Shown piece by piece: positions 1 through 9,932 of a stretch of DNA of 64,000 nucleotides. The stretch is taken from positions 1,616,674 to 1,680,673 of the forward strand of contig NW_003314284.1 in the NCBI RefSeq assembly GCF_000143415.4, in the 5' to 3' direction. Numbering within the stretch: the stretch's first letter is position 1; each line of letters begins with the position of its first letter. Under the pieces are notes generated by a model, which searched no databases, had not been told where the DNA came from, and worked only from the letters and a program-made list of their open reading frames with translations. The position numbers and the translations under genes are program-made. The stretch is from Selaginella moellendorffii. Lineage: Eukaryota; Streptophyta; Lycopodiopsida; Selaginellales; Selaginellaceae.

Positions 1-640
1 TGTGATTCCCCTAACTAACTAATAGAGTTAGACTTAAAACCTCTTTGGTACCAAATATAAGCTCTTGAATTTGGACTTTCTGGGAAGTTACCTAGCCTAG
101 TTCTATTCAAACCCAAAGAAGCTTAACCTTATGTATCTTAAAACCCTTAACCAATTGAAAAAAAGGGTGCATTTTTGTTTATAGGCCTTTTCCTTTTATA
201 TTTGAACTTCTATAAATCATCTCTAGAGTCATTCCCTATGATTGTTTACACTCATGGTAAGGAGCTTAGACTTAAACCCAAGTCTAATGTAAAACAAGGA
301 CAAGCATGCAATCAAGAGCTAGATTATACCTTAGGTCAGTTAGCCATGCCCCACTTACCCACTACGTATTATACATTTGGAACTTGGAACCCCCTCCCCC
401 CCCTCCCCCCTCCCCCCTCCCCCCTCCCTCTAAGGAACACACACTTTGGGCTTTCACCCCAGTCCCAAAAGTTACTTTTTGGGATAATCATAAAAACTTA
501 CTAAATAAAGAATGATGTTAAATTGTGATATTATTGTGTTTAGGATAATCTTTATATCACTAATAGATTTAAACACTTTTTATAAATAGCCAATGGGACC
601 AAATAGAATCAACACATAAGGCATAATAGTGAGGGTGTTT
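1..640. repeat. Decayed LTR-retrotransposon fragments with C-tract
   Basis: A+T-rich sequence without a credible gene. Bases 1-235 resemble 45,900-46,190 and, less well, 52,270-52,410 (shared words such as accaaatataag and ttttatatttgaac). Bases 230-430 resemble, on the minus strand, the distal part of the LTR-like repeat seen at 1,560-2,069, 5,880-6,421, 51,590-52,095 and 63,439-64,000 (shared word tacatttggaac next to a C-run). Bases 500-640 resemble 52,110-52,270. This looks like nested remnants of LTR elements. The short open frames at 175-515 lie inside this repeat and are not genes. Confidence 0.6.
390..430. repeat. Imperfect poly-C tract (C4-7 T repeats)
   Basis: Runs of five to nine C separated by single T. 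The complementary strand would be G-runs able to form a G-quadruplex. The same kind of tract lies at the same relative position in the other copies of this LTR-like repeat: G-run at 5,838-5,846, C-run at 52,080-52,092 and C-run at 63,983-64,000. Confidence 0.85.
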
Positions 641-880
641 TGTAGGCACAATAAGCTATCATATAGTATATGTGATATTAAGGGATTAGAACTCAATATA
701 TGAGGGTTCTTGTCACTAGCCAGTGCAAGACGTAATGAGATCAAAACTCTTTACCAAACTAAGTATACTTAGTTAATAGTACGAAGGAATTTTGTCTTTA
801 TGCTCATTTAGTCTAAGTACACTCAAAATGCATAGTTAACTCCACTAGCATAAGAGGGACTAATGATCTTCTGCCATTGT
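641..880 (+). repeat. Internal segment of an LTR element
   Basis: Matches the reverse complement of 63,180-63,430 over its whole length, with many substitutions. Shared words are taagctatcat, atgagggttcttgtca and aactccactagcataagaggga. In the copy near 63 kb this stretch lies directly inside the LTR and upstream of gag remnants, so it is probably the untranslated leader of the same family. Confidence 0.65.
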
Positions 881-1559
881 GGCAATGAAAGAAAAATATC
901 TAAAAGGACTCACTAACAAGTAACTTTTGATATTTACAATCATATTTGTGACACTCTCCCTCGTTTTTTGCTTAAGTGCTTACACTACCTGACATGTTAG
1001 TGATGGTGTTCAAGGAGTGTCTCAATAAGTTCATGGATGCTTATCATAATAAGGCTTGAGGAGCCCTTCATTCTTTAGAATTACTGCAAGCCAAGAAGCA
1101 AGTTTGTCTCTTGGAGGTTCAACTCAAATAGAAGGAATGGAGGCTCAATGGGAAGAGATGTGTATATGTTAAAACCTTGGACAATAGTTAGCATGAATGT
1201 AGTTTTGGCAGGTGTAAGGTAGGAATCCATTGTTTCAAGATGCTTTGGATGTATGGCATTTATTTTTTTTTACATAATAGGGTGGATATAGGGCAATGAC
1301 TTTTTAGAAGAGTGTTCATATCTTTCAGGGATTTATTATGGGTGTATCAATGCTAGGGTGGTCAATGTTAATGGATTTTACTTCAAGTGTTTTTTAAGTT
1401 TTTGTTCCCATCACCAATATTTATATTTTTTAGGAGATAGTCAAGGGGAGGCTAACAAAGAGCTAATCTCTTCCATGGCAATTTTCCATGTATTTAGAAG
1501 TTTCCACTAGTAGTCCAGTAAGTATAAGTTGTTCTATGTTATTGTAAGTAAATATGAAT
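881..1559. other. A+T-rich intergenic, probable decayed element
   Basis: No intact gene. In one plus frame at about 1,010-1,330 a protein-like but stop-broken reading can be followed (a helical, Lys- and Leu-rich stretch), which suggests a dead retroelement coding region. I cannot assign a domain. Confidence 0.4.
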
Positions 1560-2069
1560 CTCCTTCAAATATATAGTGGAGATAGTGGGTAGGTTGGGCA
1601 TGGCCAACCAACTTAAGGCATAATTTAGCTCCCCGCTTGGATGCTTGTCCTTGTTTTGCATCTGACTTGGGTATAAACTTAAGTTATATACCATGCTTGT
1701 AGTACCTATATCCTTGCATTAAACCACCAAAATGTTGAAAAAACATCAGACTCCATTTGACTCTATTTTGTGTGATAGTTTTAGCATTGGGATGCTATAT
1801 GTTTTAGGATTATTTTAATATCGTTTTGTGCTCTTACTCTTCACTCCTTAGGCTATATGTTTAGGAGTTATTTCATGTTTTGATTCCTTTAAATGTTGAT
1901 TGTATGTTTAAGAGTTTAGCTTTGTCCCTTTGTTCAATGGCCCAAGGCCTTTAAACTCAAGTTTTGCTCCATTACTCTTGGTCCACATGTCCAAAGGTTA
2001 TAATTCCACTCCATGGTTAACCTATAGTAAAACAACATAAGGTAAAGAGTGAAAACCACGTGTGTTACA
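1560..2069 (+). repeat. LTR-like repeat, copy 1, with PBS-like end
   Basis: About 510 bp matching 5,880-6,421 (+), 51,590-52,095 (-) and 63,439-64,000 (-). Landmarks in order: agtgggtaggttgg, caaggcctttaaactca, then gaaaaccacgtgtgttaca at the end. It is followed at 2,070-2,082 by tgtggtattacag, which resembles the initiator-Met primer-binding site (TGGTATCAGAGC) found just inside plant LTRs. This makes the repeat a diverged LTR. Confidence 0.65.
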
Positions 2070-2082
2070 TGTGGTATTACAG

Positions 2083-5000
2083 AATTAGTTATAGTGAATA
2101 CTATTTAATAAGATTGGGCAATTAGTCTTATTGAATACACAGAGATGAAAATAATGATTCAAGTGGGTACACATTTGGGTGCTATGGCTTTGCATGCATC
2201 CCAATTTTAGCGTACTAGATTATATGAACTTTTGTTTGGGCTTATAAAATAGATTGAGATACATCATTTACACGAGTTTGTATTTGGGCTTGTGGGGGTA
2301 GCATATTAGCAACTCAAGATTACACTTTGAGTTGGTAGGATTCTATGTTAGTGTATTAGTGGTTAGTATGAGTTGTTCTATATTACTATAGGTAAATGTA
2401 AACCTCCCTTGGGCAAATAAGAAAATAAGCTTGTGGCAAATAAGCTTGTGTATAGCTGTTTAGCACTAGTGGATCCTTCCTAGGCATAATTATATATGGA
2501 TTAATCAAGATTATAAGGATTAGTTTATTAGTTCAAGTAATTAATATTGTGCTTTCTCATGAAATTTTTCTTAGATTGGACTGAAAGTAGCAGTAGGGTT
2601 GGCAGCCCATCTTTATCTCTCCTTGATGAAGCTTAAGATTTAGTCAAAATTGAGACCGAGAAAAGAGTAATTAAAGATGAAGGATCAAACATGTAAATCA
2701 TTTTCTCTTCTTCAAGAGATGATTTACAATGAAGTGTGATCTCATTACTTATGTTCACATCATACAATCATGAGTTCCTACCTTGATGTATATTAGCTAT
2801 AATAGCCCTACAGGTGGTAAGTCATGGGATGGATAGTAATGAAATGCTAAACCATTTTGTCTAAGCTTGTTATTGGAAGTTTTGTCTTACATGCTCAATT
2901 CTTTTTCAAGTAACCATGTTGAGTAGTTTGGTGTTAGATTAGTTTTGAATTTGGTCAGAAATAGATTGACATAAACTTATTTATATTGTGAACAAAGTTG
3001 GTGGTGTTAAGTACTATAAATCTTTGTTAGTGGAATATGGCATTTATGTTGCATTTTGTCAAATTAAGTTGGCACTTGATACTCACATAAACCTTTATAG
3101 TAGTGGCACAAGCATTGCTTGTGGTATTGCTCAATTGATGATTAAGTCATTGTGTTACTTATATGATATCCATGTGACCGTGAGCAATATGTTTATAAAG
3201 TTGTTTAATCAAATAATGATCAGCCCTAAAGTGGAGCTAATTTATTTGCGTGTAGTAGTATTATAGTAGTTTTAACTAGATTCTCAAAGGTAATTCATTA
3301 TGTTAGGTTAAAGGGGGGTACTTTGGTTTTGCCCATTAAGGTTTTGAAAAGAGTTATAGCATTCATTTGCTATAATTTGTTAGTCTATCCATTAGCATTT
3401 AGAATAAATTGTTGGATGAAAAAAGTGTATAATTGAGACATTAGTATTGTTATCACACTTATGTTAGTGAAAGTGACATTGTTATATTAAGTGACGATGA
3501 ATTTTCCTTAGGGCTTGATTTTTTGTGTCATTTTTGTTGTTATTGGTTTCATATTCAATCTTGAAAGTGATTAAAGAAGAATATTAGTACAATATGGATA
3601 TGCAAAGATATGGCCTTTGTAATTGAGTCTTGGGTGTTCATTTTACATTTTCTAGATGTTGATGTTAGATAGCGAATATATAGGCATGATGTTTGAAGCC
3701 TAGGCATTTTGTTAGATCATGAGAATTTATGTTAAAATGAAACTATGTGAAATTGTAAGTAGAAGGAAGTTGATTAAGTCTTCAAAATTTGCATTTCTAG
3801 ACTAAGAGTCATTCTTTCTCTAGGATGGAAGTTTTTTTACAAATTTTCTTAGACTTTTCCAATGGCTGATTTATTGATTATCTTATTTGAAAACTATTCA
3901 GTTTTTATGAGTTATTATGAATTAGTGAAGGTGTTGGAGTTCATTTTTGTAAGATGTAGCCCAAAAGAAATGTTAGCTTTTGGAGCTAAAACAATTGAGT
4001 TGGATTAAATCTAGAATTAGTTTAGAAAAGTGGCTATTGCACTTTATTAGAAAGATGACATTATTAGACTTTATAAGAGTAGTGAACTTTCATTGATCTT
4101 GATTTAATTTTGGTGGCTCTATGCTTTAGCTGAGGATGGTGATGTTTAACTTAGTTATTTATGGTTAAAATGTTAGTACATGTATTATGGTATTATCTAT
4201 TAGAAGGTTGTATACCATATAAGTCCATCTCATGGTCTTCATTTTAGTTTCAATTGAATGTCAATCATGCATATCTAGCCTCTTCAGTTATGCTTAGAGC
4301 TATTGGCTAAATATGTTAGTGGGTTTATTAGTGTTTGATTAGATTCGAGCAATTATTTTTTTTATACTTGTATATGTTCCTATATATTATACTGGGGTGT
4401 TACTTTTCTATTGGACAAGTATATGACAAGAGTTTAGTGTTTAGGTCTTACAAAGGCAAATTGAAAAATGATTATTGGTTTCTTTGTGACTAAAGATTAC
4501 TTATAGACTTTATTAAGGATTATTGACATTTATTTCACTCGATGATGATTTAGAAATGATAGGCTTATTACTAGATAGTGTTGCGAAAAATCATATTCTT
4601 GAGCTTTCATGTTTTTTTTACATATTAGCATATTAATTTCACCTTTATTAATATTGTTTAGTTACATTTAGTCTATAGTGTTAGATTGCATTGAGTGGTG
4701 TTTCACTTTTTGATGATGTGTTATCTATAGCTAAATATTGTTGAAAGATTAATTTGAAATACTAAGTAAAGTATCTTTAACCTTAGTTAGCTTGGTTACT
4801 AAAGAGGTTTGAGTGGTGATTCTCTTTTGGTTTCTTTTAGCTTTGTTTTAGTGTTGATAGCATTAAAGTGATGCCTTAGTATCGACATTGTTAGAGTTTT
4901 GATTATAGTGGGATGAGATATTTCTCGATGAGCATTTTGAAAAGTTTAGTTTTCCATTTATGGTGATTTGGATGGTTGGTGATTAGTTGGAGTTTATTGG

Positions 5001-5479
5001 AGATAGATATTATATTTTGTTAATCTCGATGATGATGGTGTTAATACTTTAACTATACCTTTATATTGTTAGCATTAATGCATTTACTAGTTAGCAACTA
5101 TATTGGCATTCAAACGAACTAAGTAGCAAGTTGAGTTAGTTTTGTTTTAAACAAGATTGTTTAGTAAGAATTGAGATTTAGTTTTTCCTTGAAATGTGAT
5201 TTAGTTATAGACTATATTAGCTTTATAAGAAAAAAAGTTAGTCATCGATTAGAGTTGTTAGTTTCTTGTTAGATTTGCATTAAAATTATATTAATCGTTG
5301 ATGATTTTTATTGTCCTTGCTATAAAGTGAGTTATGTCTTGTTATGGATAGATGGATTCATAAAAAATTGGTTTAGTGATCACTTGTTGAGCATAACTTT
5401 ATTGTGTTTGGCTTTCGGATTAATGCAAATATGTTTTCCATAATGTTACATTGTGAACACATATGCACTAAGGAAGGAA
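2083..5479. other. A+T-rich intergenic, decayed repeats, no gene seen
   Basis: No credible open reading frame. The 92-codon frame at 2,988-3,266 starts at GTG and has no recognisable features. Bases 4,060-4,275 are repeated in the same orientation at 59,075-59,310 (shared word atgttagtacatgtat). Bases 4,380-4,560 resemble 54,930-55,050. The rest is probably old retroelement sequence too worn to classify by eye. Confidence 0.5.
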
Positions 5480-6421
5480 ATCCTAAGTTGTCATTTAGTC
5501 AAGCATAATTAAGACGGTGATGAAAAACTCATGATATTGATTTGCACTTGCTAGTCTTGGGAACCCTCTGCGATATTGAATTTGGTCCCTCAATATTCGG
5601 TAAATGATAACTTACTGTGTTTGCCAAACACCCTCTCTATCATACACCTTGCGGTCTCAAATGCTATTTATGGAAAGTATCTAAATTTTCTCATTTGGCA
5701 TATTTATAAACTGTAAAGATTGTCCTAAACACAGTGGTGTTCTTCCTGTGTCTAAATTCACAATTTAAAAATATTCCATATTTAATAAGTTTCAAGCTTG
5801 TTCTAAAGACTAACTCCTAACACTAAAGGTGGCTGAGGGGGGGGCAAAGGCAGGGGCAAGGGCTATAAGGGGTTTACGGGGTTCCAAATGTATAGTAGGG
5901 ATAGTGGGTAGGTTAGGTATTGCTGACCAACTTGAGGTATAGTTTAGTTCCCATTTTTGTACCTATCCTTGTTCTGCATCCGGTTTGGGTCTAAGCCCAA
6001 GTTCCACACCATGTTAGTTGGTGGAGTATATATATCCTCGTGTTAGGCCACCAATATGCTGAAATAGTGCTCGACTCCATTTGGCTCCGTTTTACTACCC
6101 CTAGCATTGGGATGCTAGATACTCTAGGACTGTTCCAAGTCATTCTCTACTCTTGTCCTTTTACTTCTTGGGCTGTACACTCGGGAGTTGTTCCATACTC
6201 TAGTTTCGTCACTCCTTGGCTCCATATTTAGGAGTTTGGCTCCATTCCTTCCTTCAGTGGCCCAAGGCCCTGAAACTCAGGTTCCACACCACTATCCTTA
6301 GGACATATGGTATATGGCACATGGCATGTGATATATAGTATATAAAGGGTTTAGGCTCTACTTTATAGTTATCCTATGGTAAATTACTATAGGATAAAGG
6401 GTGAAAACCACATACGCTACA
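5480..6421 (+). repeat. LTR-like repeat, copy 2, with flanking element sequence
   Basis: Bases 5,880-6,421 are a second plus-strand copy of the LTR-like repeat (agtgggtaggttaggt ... gtgaaaaccacatacgctaca). A G-run at 5,838-5,846 precedes it, equivalent to the C-tracts of the reverse copies. Bases 5,570-5,650 (tgtttgccaaacaccctc) match 63,370-63,430 in the same orientation, i.e. leader sequence in minus orientation, so two element fragments abut here. Confidence 0.6.
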
Positions 6422-8040
6422 TTTATGGATATATTAAAGAGGATATTATGGTCGTATTATAATTTCTTCTTTAACACTGAAGTTTGTTAATGCTAAATTT
6501 GTGATTATGGTTATTCGAGACTTCATTATAGTATTTTTTCAAGCTTTTAGTTCTTTAAGTTGTCATACTCAATGTTCCATTTTTTAGGAAGGCATTTTGG
6601 CTTATTAGCATAAATATTGAAGTTAGTTTTTATGTCTAACACTCATTAATGATGATTAACTATCATCTTGGGATAGTTGATTATCCTTGTTAAAGGTCTT
6701 GCATCATTATTATTGATGTTAGATGGTTTGTCATTTTTAAAGATTGTAGATTCTTCTTCGATAATGATTGTATATTTTTCTTGATGGAATAATCGATAAT
6801 CTTTTGTGATGGTTAGTTGTTATCTTGATAATTTTTGGCTTTTGCATTACTATATATTATTTGTGGTTTACTTTAGATTGGTCTCTTGGGTTTGAGATAT
6901 GAATAAGATGTTACTAATGTTTATTTTAGCAACTTTAGTTCCTTAATATTATTGATTGGGATTTCTTTAGATTAGCTAGAGTGGCATTTGGTATGAATGA
7001 GTGTTTATTGGCTCTAACTATATTACTGACGTTAGCTCTAATAGTTTTGGATGTTATTTCTTTTAAGTGATATATTCACAAATATTTTACTTGTCAATCA
7101 ATGATACTTTGGGTTCTTCAAGCTGTCTTTTATAAGTTTTTTAGTATTATATTTGTAATTTTTGGTAATTAAATATTATTATTGAGTTTTCTTGAAGATA
7201 AACTTGCTATTAATTTTTTTTGATGGTTAATGATATGATTTTAAGCTATAGTGATCTTGGTAGTTCCTAAATTATAATCTTGATTTATTAGCTGATAACT
7301 AAATAGGAATACTCTTGTGTTCTAATATAAAATTTATTCATTGATCGTTTGATATCTCTTAGATATTTTTGTCTATAACTTTGATATGCTCCATCTATTG
7401 ATTTTTGGGTTTGAGTTAATATATGTAAATTGGTTTTAAGTCATGGGGTAGTTATTGTCAACTTATCACATAATCTGCCTCTCTCATGATGTTTCTAATT
7501 CTATTTTAAAGGCTGCATAAAAACCTATAATTACCTATTTACAGTAATTTATCTAAACCTTACTAATAGATTTAGTTTGTTTTTTCATGAAGGTTTAGGG
7601 TTTTTTCATGCTTTATATCATCTACATGCAGAGGCATATCATCTTTTGTAAGTTAGATGACACCTAGAATAATAAGGGTGGTAGAATTCATATGTTATTT
7701 TTTTATCAGTGATAATCGAAAAATGTCTAAATCATAGCACATTTGCCTAAGATAAAGAGGTTACCCTTAATTCATTTAAATTGGTATATTTCTCATAAAG
7801 TGTGAATTTTCTTTTGTTAAGAATGATTTAAACTAGAGTATGCATTAATGAAGATGTCAATTTTCCCTAGACCTTTTAATTCTTTGAGTAAAAGTTAAAC
7901 AGCCTAATGGATGAGAGCATCTTCAAATGCCTAAATACTCTAGTGACCTACTTCTGTCTTCATCACTGTTCAAGATTCCTAAAGAAAAACTTTGATTAAT
8001 CTCTTTAATGCGTAGTGGGATGAAAGACTAGAACAAACTA
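6422..8040. other. A+T-rich intergenic, nothing recognised
   Basis: No open reading frame with protein-like composition, no tRNA-like fold and no clear repeat boundary was found. It forms the edge between the repeat compartment and the gene island. Confidence 0.5.
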
Positions 8041-8253
8041 CCATAACTTAGTGTCCCTTCCTTCAGGAGCTGGAACTTATTTACCATCTTCACCTTTCAC
8101 AGCATCAAGATCACCTACCTCTTTCTCACTACTTCTCATGTCCCCTTCACAAAAATTTCTGTGCTTTCTTCATTCTTGTCCATTTCCCTCCTGCACTTTA
8201 CAAATTCCACTGCTTTTGCCATTGGAACTTACTCAGAAACTCTAGAAACATTT

Positions 8254-8868
8254 CTAGGAGATAGATTGAGGAGAGGTTACTCTTGAGCTGGAGATAATTG
8301 TCTTGTATCGATCCGGCTCTAGCCACAGCTTCAGCAGATTTAACAGTACTCCACCTGGTGTACACCTTCGTGAGCCACCCTGTGTCATTTGGCCACCATT
8401 TTTCTCAATATTGTCTACCTTAAGAGAAGAAAGAAAGCCTAGTTAGTCCCTCTATTCAGAAAAGAGAGAAAAAGCCTCTTTCACAAGTTCGTTCACCATC
8501 TTCATCCCCAGCATTTCTACTGCCATTCCAACCACTTCATCTTGTTTAGATGTTTACACACTGCGTGAAAAACAGAAAGGAAAAAAGATGAGAAACGAGA
8601 AATCCTGGAAGAGACAGAAGAAAAGAACACTGGAGTTCCCATCGGAAGAATCCTGTGCCTTCCTTCGTGACTGTGCCAATCTCTTCTTCTTGCTGCTTAG
8701 CTGCGCCTGATAAACAACGTGAAGAGCAAGAGAGAGAATAAGAGCAAAGACGATTATCCTATGGTGCACGCGAAAAGGTCAGATCCACACAAACCAAATC
8801 AAACGCAGAACAGCCGATGTCGATCTTCCAGGCTTTGGATCAGTCGCCATAGACGCACTCTCCGCCAT
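8254..8868 (-). CDS. PHAX-like RNA-export adaptor (RNA_GG_bind domain)
   Basis: Small spliced gene found by reading across introns. The last exon (8,254-8,418) encodes IEKNGGQMTQGGSRR followed by CTPGGVLLNLLK. This matches the signature of the PHAX RNA-binding domain (known form: GG, then D/G-GSRRRTPGGV, then hydrophobic-LL). The exon before it (8,485-8,540) encodes EVVGMAVEMLGMKMVNEL, the preceding helix. The 66-bp intron between them has a branch-like gactaac and keeps the frame. Upstream coding is probably around 8,625-8,706 and 8,800-8,868, with an ATG at 8,868 (MAESASMATD), but those splice sites are weak and the N-terminus is uncertain. PHAX binds snRNA, and snoRNA or other capped RNA, for nuclear export; plant proteins with this domain are poorly studied. 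The CTPGG cysteine replaces the usual Arg. Confidence 0.55.
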
Positions 8869-9052
8869 TTCTTTCAAGTTTGGATAATAACATTAGAATG
8901 GAATTAAGATGATCGAAAACGTAATAAGCCAAGCCTTTTTAGCATTGGGTTACTGATCACGGCCTATGTTCTTTAAATTTCACAAAAGAGAGAAAAGTTC
9001 CACTTCAAATTAGTGATATAGGCTCGCGCATTCACAACAAAAACCAAACTCT

Positions 9053-9797
9053 CTACTCCGCAAGAGCACCAGGAGCACTGGGCCCTCCGAAGCCACCACC
9101 ACCGCGTCCAAACCCAGTTCTCGGCCCCTGCTACCCACAATCACACCCGAATCAGCCACGAAACCACAAAGAAAGAAATCGACCGTACCCTGAAAGAAGG
9201 TTGGAATTCTGGTGGAACTCCTCCCTTGTCCCCGAATCCTCCTCCTCGAGGGCCGCTTCTGTAGCCCTCACGATCGCCAAACCTCGGCCGGTCGCCCTCG
9301 TATCGTGGAGGACCTCTGAAAACAACAGGGAGAAAAGCTTAGAACTTCGAACTAGAAAGAGAACTACCATAAACTCTAAGAGAAACAAAGAGAAAAAACG
9401 AACCTCGGGGGCTGCTGGGGCATGGGACGCCCAGGTGGCCTCGCGGATTTCTTGAGCGTCGCGGGCACAATCTCCGACGGGAGATTCAAGAACGTCCGCA
9501 AGTACTCGATGCCATCGTTGGTGAGGTACCAGTAGTAGTACGTCCACGCGAACGATTCCTTGACATACTCCTTGGACTTGAAGCTCTGCATGAGCTTGAT
9601 CACCTGGAGATTGGGGACATCGATCTCCGGGTGCTTGGGGAGATTGTAGTCCTTCTTGGCGTAGAGGACGCCCTCTGCGCCGAACAATTGGGGAGAAATC
9701 TCGGATTAGAAAAAAGGGAGAAATGCGCGAGCTAGATCCCCTCACCTTTGAACAGGTACTTGTACACCTCCACGCGGTTCTTCTTGGAGATCAACAT
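9053..9797 (-). CDS. RPS10: 40S ribosomal protein eS10
   Basis: Four exons: 9,746-9,797, 9,404-9,674, 9,189-9,315 and 9,053-9,127. They total 525 nt and encode 174 residues, normal for eS10. The protein starts [19 protein letters not shown] and continues with [36 protein letters not shown] and [16 protein letters not shown], the winged-helix core of the S10/plectin domain. It ends in an Arg/Gly-rich tail ([14 protein letters not shown] ... [10 protein letters not shown]) typical of plant eS10. The product is part of the small ribosomal subunit near the mRNA entry/beak region. All introns obey GT-AG and keep frame. The start codon lies 135 bp from that of the divergent dicarboxylate transporter, and two telo-boxes lie between them, as is usual for plant ribosomal protein genes. 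Confidence 0.95.
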
Positions 9798-9932
9798 CGC
9801 GGCGCCTCCTCCAGCCTCCGCGCAAGCGCCGCTATCTAGGGCCGGCCACACAAACCACACAAGAACCCTAAAAGCCCCCCAGGAACCCTAGGTTTATAAC
9901 AGTTATAAAAAGCTCCGTGAATTTCTCTGGCT
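9798..9932. promoter_or_regulatory. Bidirectional promoter with two telo-boxes
   Basis: The 135 bp between the divergent RPS10 (-) and dicarboxylate transporter (+) start codons contain aaccctaa at 9,864-9,871 and aaccctag at 9,884-9,891. Telo-boxes (AAACCCTAA) are established promoter elements of plant translation-related genes. A shared promoter is inferred from the spacing. Confidence 0.6.

Noticed and set aside
36-56. Possible minus-strand primer-binding site (TTGGTACCAAAGAGG)
   Set aside because: The similarity to the Met site is short, and the order of neighbouring repeat pieces does not give a consistent LTR boundary.
2988-3266. 92-codon frame in the left repeat region
   Set aside because: Non-ATG start, A+T-rich, no motif, no second copy retaining the frame.
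8051-8245. 64-codon Ser/Pro-rich plus-strand frame next to the PHAX-like gene
   Set aside because: Low-complexity and antisense to the 3' side of the minus-strand gene; no homologue recognised.
8554-8769. Minus-strand frame with signal-peptide look (secreted peptide candidate)
   Set aside because: It begins at GTG with no in-frame ATG, and its hydrophobic part is the pyrimidine-rich intron of the PHAX-like gene.
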